From contig CATOST010000023.1 in NCBI GenBank assembly GCA_951812665.1, forward strand, positions 1-64,000: a DNA stretch of 64,000 bases, written 5' to 3'. A program made the position numbers and the translations under genes. Positions 11,046-21,850 of this stretch are shown here, piece by piece (the stretch's first letter is position 1; each line of letters starts with the position of its first letter). The notes below the pieces were generated by a model. That model saw only the letters and a list, made by a program, of their open reading frames with translations. It did no database searches and was not told the origin of the DNA. This DNA comes from an uncultured Acidobacteriota bacterium (lineage in GTDB: Bacteria; Acidobacteriota; UBA6911; RPQK01; JAJDTT01).

Positions 11046-11235
11046 GAGACGGACTGACCCACATTGACATCGGTGCCGCCGTCGGCGTCGGAAACGATGT
11101 GCGAGAGCGGCAAGGGCCGTGAGGACGCTCTGCTCATTCGAAGCTCTTGCTGGAACCCGGACGAACAGCGATTCAGGCTGGAAATCCGCACACTCTTGGG
11201 CACAGTAGCGGCCGCTTTCGTGAAATAGTTTCTCT
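11046..11235. other. Intergenic, no gene recognised
   Basis: Between ilvD and the small membrane protein there is no convincing reading frame. Base composition turns AT-rich from about 11215, which suggests the promoter of the downstream gene lies there, but no clear -35/-10 pair can be defended. Confidence 0.4.
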
Positions 11236-11253
11236 ATGCAAATTTTTTTGCAT
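11236..11253. promoter_or_regulatory. Short perfect inverted repeat upstream of the small membrane gene
   Basis: atgcaaa (11236-11242) and tttgcat (11247-11253) form a perfect palindrome with a tttt centre in an AT-rich segment 130 bases upstream of the next start. It could be a regulator site. No regulator gene is nearby. Confidence 0.4.
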
Positions 11254-11382
11254 CGGTGCTGTTCTTTATATTTCCGCCGTGGTATAAATCTCGCAACCTT
11301 GCGCCATTGTCTTCCTTATCCACAGCGAAAACGAAGCCGATGTAGCGTGTCACTACAATTTTCTTTTGGGGGAGGAACATCC

Positions 11383-11712
11383 ATGGGTAGAATCATCGTT
11401 GCGTTGACCGTCTTGGTGGCAATCATCGAGGGTGTGGCCAAACCGGAAACGGGAGGCATACTCGCCTTGGCCCTGGTCGTCTTGGGTATCGTCTACGCCA
11501 TAACCGAGGTCGATGCTGAAAATGCGACTGGCGAGCTAGCCGTTGTCATCGCCTCCGGTGCTGCCGTGAGCTCGGGCGCGTTGGGCGGGTTGGACGTTAT
11601 CGCTGGGATTGGCTCACATCTGAACGCCATTCTCGGACAGATTGTCGTGGCGCTGTATGCCGGCGCCGCCACCGTTCTCGTGGTGAGAATTGTCAACAGG
11701 CTCAAGGGCTAA
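11383..11712 (+). CDS. Small hydrophobic membrane protein, unknown function
   Basis: The ATG at 11383 follows a strong ribosome site (gggggagg, 11368-11375). The 109-residue product is almost entirely hydrophobic, with membrane segments at about residues 2-15, 27-40, 50-75 and 85-103, and small Gly/Ala-rich stretches (IASGAAVSSGALGGLDVIAG). No charged catalytic motif is seen. It is flanked by an upstream palindrome and a strong hairpin terminator, so it looks like a monocistronic unit. It resembles no family I can name; a holin-like or channel-like role is only a guess. Confidence 0.7.
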   Translation: MGRIIVALTVLVAIIEGVAKPETGGILALALVVLGIVYAITEVDAENATGELAVVIASGAAVSSGALGGLDVIAGIGSHLNAILGQIVVALYAGAATVLVVRIVNRLKG

Positions 11713-11720
11713 ATCACGCG

Positions 11721-11749
11721 GAGAGGAGCGGTTTCCAGCCGCTCCTCTC
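11721..11749 (+). terminator. Strong hairpin terminator after the small membrane gene
   Basis: gagaggagcgg (11721-11731) pairs perfectly with ccgctcctctc (11739-11749) across a 7-base loop, 9 bases after the stop codon. A pyrimidine-rich tail (cctctcgcctctt) follows rather than a pure T-run. Confidence 0.7.
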
Positions 11750-11778
11750 CCTCTCGCCTCTTCATAGCGCGCGACGAG

Positions 11779-11819
11779 CAACTCGGCTGAGCCTGTGACA
11801 AGGGGGCCAAGCCGAGTTG
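11779..11819. other. Second stem-loop between convergent genes
   Basis: caactcggct (11779-11788) and agccgagttg (11810-11819) form a perfect 10-base stem with a 21-base loop. It sits between the small membrane gene and the convergent TonB receptor gene and could serve as a bidirectional 3'-end structure. Confidence 0.5.
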
Positions 11820-11968
11820 GTGGCAGTCGTGCCTCGTCCGATTCCGGGCGTTTTCAGCCACCTTTACCATCTCTCCGGAATCCCCGGACAAATCACTCGA
11901 ATTCCAGCGCACCCGACCACGTTACATTCGGAATCCTCACCCGCCCCGGATTTCTCTTTTTTCTGAAC

Positions 11969-14900
11969 TCAAAAATAGAACTTCAGCGCCAGCTGCAGCT
12001 GCCGAGCCGGCTGGGCTCGCCCCAGAGTTCCGAACTCCGAGGTCCCGAACTCACCGGTCTTGGACCTGCCCGTCAGCAGGAAGTTGGGATGGTTGGTGGC
12101 GTTGAAGGCCTCCAGGCGCAGCTCCAACCGCCGGCTGTCCTGGAGCTGAAAGGTGCGCCGGAGTGAAAGGTCCAGATTGATCACGCCCGGTCCCTCGACC
12201 GAACTCCGTCCCGCATTTCCGTAGCGGAACATCTCCGGCCGCCGGAACGCCCCGGTGTCGAACCACCGGGAAGGACTCCGCTCCGAATCGACGAGGTTCG
12301 GATTCCGAATCCGGTCCGGCCATTGCGAATGGTAGGAGCCGGTGTCCAGGGGATCGCCGGGAAGGTAGACCGTAAACCAACCGCCGTCCTGGAAGCTGGC
12401 GATGGCCCGTATCGACCAGCCGCCGAGAATCTTCGCGGACGGCCCTCTGGAAAAAAAGGCGCGTCCGGCGCCGAAGGGCAGATCGTAACCGGCGGTCACC
12501 ATCATTCTTCTGGGCGCATGGGATTCCGAAAGGGCCCGGTTGACGGCCGGCGGCATGTTGCGGGACCGGAATCGGCGTCTCGAGGGCGGGCCCTGGTATC
12601 CGCCCCCGTTGTCGATCTGCCGGGACCAGTCGAAAACCAACAGGGCCGAGAGACCGTAGCGGTCCGGCCTCTTCTCCACCTGCAACTGCATGCCGTGGAA
12701 CCAGGCATCGGCACCGGCGAAGGGCATCTCGACGGTTTGCAGTTCGGAGTAAGGGCGGCGCCGGCTCCGGTCCCCCGGACCGGGGACCGCATCGTTCAGA
12801 GAGATCGTCTCCAGACGGTTGATGGAACGAGACCCCAGGTACCCTACCTGCAGCAGGACGCCCGGGGATACCCGGTGCTGAAGCGTGAGCCCCCACGAAT
12901 GCGTGGTTGCAAGCGGAAGCGGCGTCTGCATCCCCGAGTGGTTGGGAGCCGCCGAATCCGCCAGGCTTTCCGGAAACGGATCGGACAACCTCAAGGTGGC
13001 CTGATCCAGGGGCGCGAGGAACACCAGGCGCCGGGCCCCCGGACGTGGATTCTTGGCCATTTCCTGAACCATGTTCAGATCGGGCTCGTTGGAATAGATC
13101 CCGTATCCGCTCCTCAGCACGGTAGCGTTTCCGAGTCGAAACGAAATTCCCAACCGGGGCAGGATGGCGGCAGCCCGGTTCCACTCGACCAGGGGGAAGC
13201 CGGGTTCGAAACGGCCGGTTTCGGGCGGCGGCGGGTCGGCGATCGAGAGCGGAGGAATCAGGCGTCCCTCGGCCACGTCGAAGTTGGCCATGAAGCCCCG
13301 CTTGTCTCGCCACGGGAGCCGAAGCTCGTATCGTAGTCCCAGCGTGAGGGTCAACCTGGGCCGGACTCTCCAGACGTCCTTGAAATAGAAATAGAAGCTG
13401 TTCTGGTGGAAGTTTCCCCGGAAATCCTCCCCGCCCAACTCGGTGCGTACCGGATGTCCCAGCAGAAAGTCGGCGAACGCATTTCCCGTATACCGGCTGA
13501 AGAATTCGAATCTGGAACGGCGCTCCATCACGTAGAAGTTATAGTGCTGCCGGAATTCGACTCCTCCTCTCAGCGTGTGATTGCCGCGGGACCAGGAGAC
13601 GTCGTCCTTGACCTGCCAATTTCCCAGATTGGCGTGTCCCACGGCGCCCGAGTCGCCGATTCCCGTGTAGCCCTGGATGACGACCGTGGGAACGCCGCTC
13701 CGGTCGGCTTCACTCGTCAACAGTTGCGGAATGCCGAGACTCAAAGGGACCTGGGGCTTGGCGCGGGAAGGACCGGCGATATAGGGGCGGAAAAACCAGT
13801 GGATACTCGCCGCGTTGATCAGGCCGTTTCCCCACGTCCTGATGTTGGAGATGGATTGTCCGTAGGTCCGCAGGGGCTGCACTGCGGAGAAGACGCTGAA
13901 CGTGTGGGGGGACACCTGGGGACTCGAATCCCAGATCAAGCGGCCGGCCCATCGGTTGCCGGGCGAGGTCGCAAGGTCCACGCGCGAGATGAGCTGGGGA
14001 TTGTCCAGATTCGCCTTTGAGTCGGGACTGGTGAAGTTCAGGGGGCCGGGCGTATTCGGAGACGGCCAGTAGTGGAGGAGTTGCCGGGCTACGGGATCCA
14101 GCCGTTGCTCGGGCAACCGGCCGTCCGGGAACAACTGTCCGGTCGCCGGGTCCAGGATGGGCGATGAAAACTCGCCTCGTTTTTCGGCATCGGTGGGAAC
14201 GACTCCGGTCAAGGGCCGGGTCTCCCGAATCGACCGGAACTGGTAGGAAAGGAAGAACCAGGCTTGGTCCGTCCCATCGAACAGGCCCGGGATCAGGATG
14301 GGTCCCCCCAGGGTCGCGCCCAACTGGTTGCGCTTGAATTCGGCCTTTCCCTGTTCGAAGAAGTTGCGGGCATCCAGATTGTCGTTCCGGTGAAACCAGT
14401 ACAGGTTTCCGTGAAACTGGTTGCTGCCGCTCTTGGTCACGGCGGTGATCTGGCCGCCGGGACGCACGCCGTACTCGGCCGAATAGAGGCCGGTCTTCAC
14501 GTCGAACTCCTTCAAGGCGTCGGTACTCGCCTTGAAGGAGGTCTCCCCGTCTCCGTGGGTGAAGAGGGTGCCGTCGATATAGGTGAGATTGTCCTTGAAC
14601 CTCATCCCCATGACCTTGACGCTGCCCCGGTTCGAGGCCGAAGGAGTAGCCCCGGCCGCCAAGCCGGCCAGCTTTCCGATGTCCCGGGCGTTGACGGGCA
14701 AAGAGTCGAGTTTCTCCTGGTCGATGACCTGTCCCAGATCCGTCCTTCCGGCTCCCAGCAGAGCCGGTCCTGCCTGTTTGACCGAGGCGCCGGCGGCCGT
14801 CCCCCGCCGGAGTTGGAAATCCGCCCGGAGGGACTGTCCCACTAGCAGATCCAGATCTCGGAGAACTTCGGTCCGGAATCCGGCAGCGTCACGGTCAACT

Positions 14901-15138
14901 GATATTTCCCCACCCGGAGACCGTCGCGCCGGAAATAGCCCGCCGGGCTGGTGAGAAGATCGACGAGCTGATTCGTGTCCTGGTGTCTCAGACTGACCTG
15001 GGCCTTCACCGCAGGCGATCCGTCCTCCAGCAGAACGCGGCCCAGAATGGTGCCGGTGTCGATTTGGGCCTCGAGGAGGACGCCGGCCGCCAGGCAGAGG
15101 ACCGAAGCCGGCGCCAGAACTCTTCGGATAAGATTCAT
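11969..15138 (-). CDS. TonB-dependent outer-membrane receptor with N-terminal carboxypeptidase-regulatory-like domain; one frameshift
   Basis: The start MNLIRRVLAPASVLCLAAGV is a signal peptide. An Ig-like regulatory domain follows (GTILGRVLLEDGSPAVKAQV), with the plug (EKLDSLPVNARDIGKLAGLA) and GLYSAEYGVRPGGQITAVT, then a long beta-barrel ending in LALKFYF, the aromatic outer-membrane signature. A base is missing near 14855; supplying it joins the two frames into about 1056 residues, the usual size. Such receptors import bulky substrates in Acidobacteriota. It is divergent from the exported mandelate-racemase-like gene, which suggests a shared control region. The substrate is unknown; carbohydrate is favoured by the neighbours. 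Confidence 0.85.
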
Positions 15139-15315
15139 GATTGCCAATCCGCCGTCCATGATACTCGCTGCTGGATTTTGGCCCCGGTGTAAATGGCGCC
15201 GCCGGGTGTCGGAAGCGATCCTCCGGACTGAGAAGGCCGGTCTCCGGCTTGCGTAGAAGGGGGCTTTCCTGGAAACTCGATTATCACACGGCACAACAAC
15301 GCAAGGTAGGAATCC

Positions 15316-16540
15316 ATGAACCGAAGACGATTCGTCGGCTCGGTGGCCGGAACCGCCGGGTTGGCCGCCGCCATGGCTCAAAAACGCTCGTGGGGAAGCA
15401 CATCAGGCTCTCTCATCCATGCGGATCACCCGGATTCGCTTCTATGAGGCTCCCTCCCGGGTCATGTTCAATCAGAGTTCCCACGTCTCTCTGGTCGAAA
15501 CCGACCAGGGCATCGTGGGGGTGGGCGAAGGGGGATCGGCGGACACCATCCGCCAGTGCGCCGGCCTGCTCATCGGAGAGAACCCAGCCCGCATCGAGCA
15601 CTTGTGGCAGCTCATGTACCGGGGTCACTTCTATCCGCCGGGCGGGAAAAGATCCATGCTCTGGGTGCCCTGGATCTGGCGCTCTGGGACATCCGGGGCA
15701 AAGCTCTCGGGGTCCCGGTCTACCACTTGCTCGGAGGTCCCGTACGGAACCACATCGAGTGCTACTCGACCGGTTTTCCCGGCTACAAGAACACGCGCGA
15801 CGCGGCGCGCGCCTGCATGGACGCCGGTTTCCGGGCCTACCGAACCAGCACCCGGGGTTCGGGCGATCAGTTCAACCCACGCCAATCCGTTCGCGACACC
15901 TACAAGCTCTGTGTCGAAGTGCGCAAAGGCGTGGGACCCAGCGGCGATTGGGCCATCGACTACCACACGCGGCTGGACATGGCCGATGCCATCCGGCTCT
16001 CCACTCTCATCGAGGACCTGGAACCCTACTTCGTCGAAGACCTGATCCGCAGCGAGAACCCGGGTGTCTACCGGCAGTTGCGCCCCCAGGTGAAGGTGCC
16101 CATCGCCGTCGGCGAGCAGTTCGGCGACCGCTGGGACATCAACGAACTGATCGAGGAACGGTTGATCGACTATTCGAGGATCTCCCTGCCCAACGCCGGC
16201 GGCATCACCGAGTTCATGAAGATCGCAACTCTGTGCGAGACCCACTTACGTCGGGCTGGTCCCCCATTTCACCGGTCCGATTGCCACCGCCGCCCTGGTC
16301 CATGCCTGCAACGCCTTTCCGGGACCGGTGCTGATGGAGATGTTGGGCGGCCGGAAAAAGGACTTGGAGCACCTGCCGGTCAGCTACGACTTTCGGGACG
16401 GAAAACTCTGGCCCACCGACCGGCCGGGCCTGGGAGTCGAGGTCGATACCAAATCCCTGAAGCTGGTGGCCGAAGTCACGGAGCCGATGGAGGGCGCTCC
16501 CCTGAATCGGCGTCCCGACGGCTCCATCACCAATTGGTGA
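15316..16540 (+). CDS. Mandelate racemase/muconate lactonizing family enzyme with Tat-like leader; three frameshifts
   Basis: The leader MNRRRFVGSVAGTAGLAAAM carries a twin-arginine motif. The N-terminal capping domain contains RIRFYEAPSRVMFNQSSHV. The barrel has metal ligands in AIDYHTRLD, VEDLIRSENPG and VGEQFGDRWDI, and a late histidine in VPHFTGPIATAALVHAC. The frame breaks near 15395, at 15644-15646 (missing G in a G run) and at 16246-16247 (extra T). The expected Lys-x-Lys is replaced by YRTSTRG, so a dehydratase-type member (acid sugars) is more likely than a racemase. About 408 residues. Substrate unresolved. Confidence 0.75.
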
Positions 16541-16586
16541 GGGACGAGGGGGAAGAGAGGAAAGAGGAAAGAGAGGGAACAGTGAA

Positions 16587-18067
16587 ATGGGATTGCGGGT
16601 GAATCGCCGGATGTTTCTGGGGACGGGGATGGCTGGGGCGGCGCTGGTTGCTCGAACCGCTCATTCAGCAACGGCGCTGGACGTGGGGGACCGGGCCCAG
16701 TTGCTCCTGGACGATCACTTGGTGGAGCGGAAAGAGGGCATCCGGCTCAGGGTGACCCCCGCCCGGGCCGACCACGTCCGGCTGGTTTCGCCCGACGTTC
16801 CCACGGACCAGGACGGGGTTTGGGCCTGGGTCACTGTGGGGGACGAGGGTGGCCGGGTGCGGATGTGGTACTCGGGTCGCGCCTTGGGCGATCCGGCTGA
16901 CGTCAGCCGCCTTTGCTATGCCGAGTCGGAGGATGGCACTCACTGGGACAAACCGCCCTGTGGGGTGACCTCGTTTGGAGGCAACCGGAAGAACAACATC
17001 GTCCTCACCTTCCAGCATGAGGGCGGCGTGTTCCTGGATCCTTCCGCGGGGCCGGGGCAACGGTACAAGTGTGTTTTTGGAGAACGGGACAAGAAGCGCG
17101 GATACGGGTATCGGATGACCCTTCGGGACCGGGGACGAACCCGGGAATGGCTGGGGCCCACCATCGAAGGTGCGTCGTCACCGGACGGGATCCGGTGGAC
17201 CAAGGGCCCCGGTCCTCTGATGGACTGGTACACGGATACCTGCAACGTCTGCTACTACGACTCCCGGCTCGGAAAGTACATCTGCTTCGTCCGGGACAAC
17301 CAGTATCCTCGCTTCAAAGGGGGAGCGATCCGCTGCATCGGCCGAACCGAGAGCGCGACCTTCGGCGACTTCCCCCGTCCGCAGCGGGTCCTGGCGCCTG
17401 ACCGGGAGGATCCGCCGGGTATGGACCTCTACAATTCGGCTGCCCAGCCCTACCCGTTCGCCGACGGGGTCTCCCTGCTGTTTCCGGCGGCCTACTACCA
17501 CGACACGGACAACCTGGAGATTCAGATCGCCACCAGCCGCGACAGCGTGCGCTGGCGGCGGCCCGACCGCAATCCGTTTCTGAGTCCGGAAGGGAAGGGG
17601 ACTTCGACAGCCGCATGGTCTACATGGGCGTGGGAATGATTCCCCGAGGGGACGAGATCTGGATGTACTATGGCGGCTTCGACGTGGGCCATGAAGAAGT
17701 CAGGCGGGAACCGGGCATGGGGGGCGTTGGGCGGGTCAAGTTTCTGCGTCACAGGATCGTCGCCCAGGCGGCGGAGTCGACCCAAGGACATCTGGTCACC
17801 AAGCCGCTGATCTTCTCGGGGCGGCATCTGAAACTGAACGCGGATTGCGGGGCCGGCGGGCGGATTCAGGTCGGCGTCTTGGGGTTGGACGGCGTTCCGG
17901 TCCCGGGTCTTGGCCAGGAGGAGTGCGAGCCCCTGATCGGAGATTTCCTGCGGGGCACGGTTCGGTGGAAATCCGGGGCCCGGCTGTCGGATCTGGCCGG
18001 GAAGCCGGTCCGGCTCAGCTTTCGGTTGCAGTGGCGCGCCCGGCTTTATGCGTTTCGGTTTTGGTAG
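16587..18067 (+). CDS. Exported GH-like beta-propeller protein with Tat-like leader (paralogue C); one frameshift
   Basis: The leader MGLRVNRRMFLGTGMAGAAL looks Tat-like. The core has blade motifs LCYAESEDGTHWDKPPCGV, ASSPDGIRWTKGPGPL and IATSRDSVRWRRPDRNPF. One G is missing at 17597-17600; restoring it joins to DFDSRMVYMGVGMIPRGDE. The C-terminal sandwich (TKPLIFSGRHLKLNADCGAG) ends in RLYAFRFW, in line with paralogues A, B, D, E and F. It lies 46 bases after the MR/MLE gene in the same direction, so a joint transcript and a shared sugar pathway are plausible. About 493 residues. Confidence 0.75.
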
Positions 18068-18196
18068 GAGGGGGGGACTATCCTGTCCCCCTTTCTTCCT
18101 TCATAGGGGGAAGTAAAGGGTAGACTGCCGTCCCCCTAACGCCCTAATCGGCGCCTGAAAGACGCCGCTCCCGGCGACTGGAAAGTCGCCGCTCCT
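18066..18196. repeat. Composite hairpin element between convergent genes
   Basis: It begins at the stop codon of paralogue C with gggggggactatcctgtcccc. Then come a copy of gactgccgtccccctaac, an ggcgcctgaaagacgccgctc hairpin and cggcgactggaaagtcgccg. It ends directly at the stop codon of the convergent sialidase-like gene. The module order matches the element at 9.04 kb. Confidence 0.75.
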
Positions 18197-19343
18197 TTAC
18201 TTCCCGGAATCCGGCTTGATGAAGAACACGTGCGTGTTGGTGTCGAGGCCGTCGTAGACGATGCTGAATTGGACCATCAGTTGGTTGGGGACGTCGTCGT
18301 CATACTTGTTGATGACGCAGTTGTGACTGTACCCGTCGGCATGCCTCGGGTCACCGCTGACAATGATCCCGCTCCCCCAGTTGACGCCGTCGTCGGACTG
18401 GTAGAGGACGAAACGGTCTCTCCCGTCACCGTATTGGCCCGACCTTCCGTGCAGGTAGTACTTGCCCGCCAGGTAGGCCAGTTCGGGGTCGCGAACTTTC
18501 TTGTCCAGATAGGCGCGCCGCTGCTCGGTCCAGGTCCTTCCCTGGTCCCGGCTGATGCAGTAGTAGAGGTGGTGCTCGTCTTTCTCGGTATAGGCGCCGG
18601 CCAGCAGCCGGCCGTCCTCCATGATGCACATGGCGCCGTACCATTTGTCGTCGTCCAGGGGCAGGGTGCTTCTCCGGCGCCAGCTCTGTCCGTCGTCGGT
18701 GCTGACGTACAGGACGTGGGGGCCCTTGCTGATGTCGTAGAGGACGAAGTTGGTGTCCCCCCGTCACCCCCACCGCACAGGGATACCCGACGAAGTCTCC
18801 GTCGAGGGGTTCGTAGTCGATCCAGGAGGCGCCATGGTCACGGCTTCTCATGAATCCGCTCCGGCTCCTGCCGTTGTCGACATGGGTGAGAAGCAGAACG
18901 ACGATTCCGTTGTGGGTCGTCAGCCCTTCTTCGACGATCACCGGCCGCTTGGGATCTCTCTGGTAGGCCGCGTAGGAGTACTCGAACTTGTTGTATCTTT
19001 CCCAGGTCCTGCCGCCGTCCTTGCTGAGGGCGTAATCGCTCCACCCGTCGGAGTTGTGGTCGCTGGTGTTGGCATAGAAGGCTGCGATGTGGCCGTTCGC
19101 ATATTCCAGACAGACCGGCCCCCCGTGAGAGCATCGTCCCGGAGCGTCGTTCTCCAGGTCGGCGATGATGTTGCCGAAGATGTCGTCCCCGAGCCGGGTG
19201 GAAGGATCGTGATCGTAGATCGACGCCCCTTCGATGGGTTCATACTGGATGGCCTCTGGCCCGGATGCGGCGTCCTGGGCGAACGCCACGAGGGCGGGAC
19301 CGGCCAGAAACAGGACGACAGAAACCACAATCGATCTATTCAT
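18197..19343 (-). CDS. Secreted sialidase-like (BNR/Asp-box) protein; one frameshift
   Basis: About 382 residues with a signal peptide. Asp-box repeats are LSKDGGRTWERYNKF, SRDHGASWIDYEP, SRDQGRTWTEQRRAY and QSDDGVNWGSGIIV, typical of six-bladed sialidase folds. An extra C in the six-base run 18757-18762 shifts the frame inside GYPCAVGVTGDTNF; without it the protein is continuous. It is clearly homologous to the two tandem genes at 41.9 and 43.1 kb. Sialidases remove sialic acids, but many such proteins bind or cut other sugars. The catalytic arginine triad cannot be assigned by eye. Confidence 0.75.
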
Positions 19344-19461
19344 CGCAACTCCCTTCCGAAACCACGTTGTTCGTTACGGGCTGCAGATGCAACCATTGCC
19401 GACGCCGAGGCCGCCATCGAGCCTGTTGGCGCAGGCTGCTAGAATAAACGCCACTACCCTC

Positions 19462-21850
19462 ATGAGAAATTGTTGCTGGAGCATTTGCCCGTGTTGGGCC
19501 TGGATTCACGACTCGGCACGGCGACCGGTCGTCCGACTGGGGCTCCTGTCCCTCTTCTTGTCTTTGCTGGCCGCAACCGCCCTTTCTCAGAACTCCAAAG
19601 TCGACTTTCAACGGCAGATTCGACCGTTGTTGTCCGATACCTGCTTTCAGTGCCACGGTCCCGATCCTCAGGCCCGGATGGCAGGACTGAGGCTCGATCT
19701 GCGAGAAAACCTCTTCCAGGCTCGGACCTCCGGAGTGCCCGTCGTTCCCGGAGATCCGGACAACAGCCTGATCTTCCAGCGCATCAGGCATGAAGACGCG
19801 AACCATCGCATGCCTCCCGCGTACTCGCAAAAGACTCTGAGCGACGACCAGATCGATCTGATCCGCCGTTGGATCGCGCAAGGGGCCGTCTGGCAGCAAC
19901 ATTGGGCATTCATCCCGCCGCGGCGGCCCGCTCTTCCTCAGGTCGAGGACGGTGTCTGGCCCCGGCAGGGTCTGGATCACTTCGTCCTGAAGCGGCTGGA
20001 AGCCGAAGGCCTGGTTCCTTCGCCGGCCGCGCAAAAGAGCCGCATCCTGCGCCGAGTGACATTGGATCTGACCGGGTTGCCGCCGACTTTGGATGAACTG
20101 GACGCCTTCCTCGCCGACCCCGTCGCCCGGCGCGTACGAGAAGGTCGTCGACCGGCTCCTGGCTTCGCCCCGGTATGGGGAGCGCATGGCGGCGATCTGG
20201 CTCGATCTGGCGCGGTACGCCGACAGCGACGGCTATCAGGACGACGAGCCTCGAACCATGTGGAGGTGGCGCGAATGGGTCGTGGACGCGCTGAACCAGA
20301 ATCTGTCCTACGACCGGTTCACGGTCCGGCAGTTGGCCGGAGATCTGCTCCCTGAGGCGAGTCCGGACCAGAAATTGGCCACCGGCTTCCTTCGCAACAA
20401 CCGCGTCAACGGCGAAGGCGGATCCATCGCCGACGAGTTCCGGGTCGAGTACGCCGTCGATCGCGTCAACACCGTTTCGACCGCCTGGATGGGGCTCACG
20501 GTCGGCTGCGCGCGTTGTCACGATCACAAGTACGACCCCATCTCCCAGACCGAGTTCTACCGTCTCTTCGCCTTCTTCAACGCCGTCTCCGAACCGGGTA
20601 CCTATCGGCGAAGCGCCGCGCCCACCATCAAGGTTCCGCCGCGGGCCGTTCAACTCCGATTGGATCGGATCCATCGCGAACTTCAGATTCTGGAGCGGAG
20701 TTCACCCGCGTACGCCCCGCTTGAGGCGCAGCATCAACGCCTCTGGGAACAGGTCCCCGCAACCATGATCATGCGGGACGACCAGGCTCGAGAGACGTTC
20801 GTTCTGGGACGCGGACAATACGATCAGCCTGGCGCCAGGGTGACTCCGGGCGTCCCCAGGGTGCTGCCACCGCTGCCCCCCGGCGTCCCGGCCAATCGTC
20901 TGCTCCTGGCACGTTGGCTGGTGCACCCGTCCCATCCACTCACCGCCCGCGTGGCGGTGAACCGATTGTGGCAGTTGCACTTCGGCTTGGGACTGGTGCC
21001 GACGCCCGAGGATTTCGGGGCGCAGGGGGAGCCCCCGACGCACCCACTCCTGCTGGACTGGCTGGCCAGCGAGTTGATGCGGCTGAAGTGGGACGTCAAG
21101 GCTTTCCAGCGGATGATCGTGACCAGCGCGACCTACCTGGAGTCGTCGAAAGTCACGCCGGAACTGCTTCAGAAAGATCCGGACAACCGTCTGCTGGCGC
21201 GGGGTCCCCGGTTGCGCCTGCCTGCCGAGATGATTCGGGATCAGGCCCTGGCGGTGGGCGGGCTGCTGGTCGAGTCGGTTGGGGGACCATCGGTCAAGCC
21301 GTACCAGCCGGCGGGCATCTGGGACGAGATCGCCGGCGGAGCGACCGGCGCCTACCAGAAAGGCTACGAGCAGGGGACCGGCGACCATCTCTACCGTCGC
21401 AGCCTCTATTCTTTCTGGCGGCGCACCATCCATCCTCCCGGCATGGAGGTGTTCGATGCTCCGAGCCGCGAGGTCTGCACGGCCCGGCGCGAGCGGACCA
21501 ACACGCCCCTCCAGGCGTTGACGCTCATGAACGACGTGACCTACGTCGAGGCGGCGCGTGCTCTCGCCCAGCGTCTGATCCGGGAGGGAGGTCCGACCGA
21601 TCGGGAGCGGGTCGGTTTCGGTTTCCGCCTGGTCACTTCGCGGCAGCCCCAGCCGGCGGAAATCGAGGTGCTGACGCGCGGTCTGAGGCGTCATCGGTCG
21701 ACCTACGAGAACGACCCCGAGGCTGCCCGGAGACTGGCTCAGGTCGGTCAGTCTCCTTTGGATCCTGGGATGGACACCGTCGAACTGGCCGCCCACACGG
21801 CCCTCGCGAACGGCCTCCTGAACCTGGACGAAACCATTCACCGGGAATGA
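19462..21850 (+). CDS. Planctomycete-type cytochrome c with DUF1549 and DUF1553 (PSD1); one frameshift
   Basis: A hydrophobic leader is followed by a PSCyt1 heme domain with DTCFQCHGPDPQAR (CxxCH). Then come a DUF1549 region (LDLTGLPPTLDELDAFLAD and WLDLARYADSDGYQ), a second heme-like CARCHDHKYDP, and DUF1553 at the C-terminus (LHFGLGLVPTPEDFGAQG, RTNTPLQALTLMNDVTY). The frame changes near 20135 inside FLADPSPGAYEKVVDRLL. About 796 residues. Its stop overlaps the start of a DUF1501 gene, the standard partner. The pair is thought to act at the cell surface on complex substrates; the reaction is unknown. Confidence 0.85.

Noticed and set aside
14264..14845. Long frames antisense to the TonB receptor and other GC-rich genes
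   Set aside because: They are GC-driven shadows with no domain features; the opposite strand is clearly coding.
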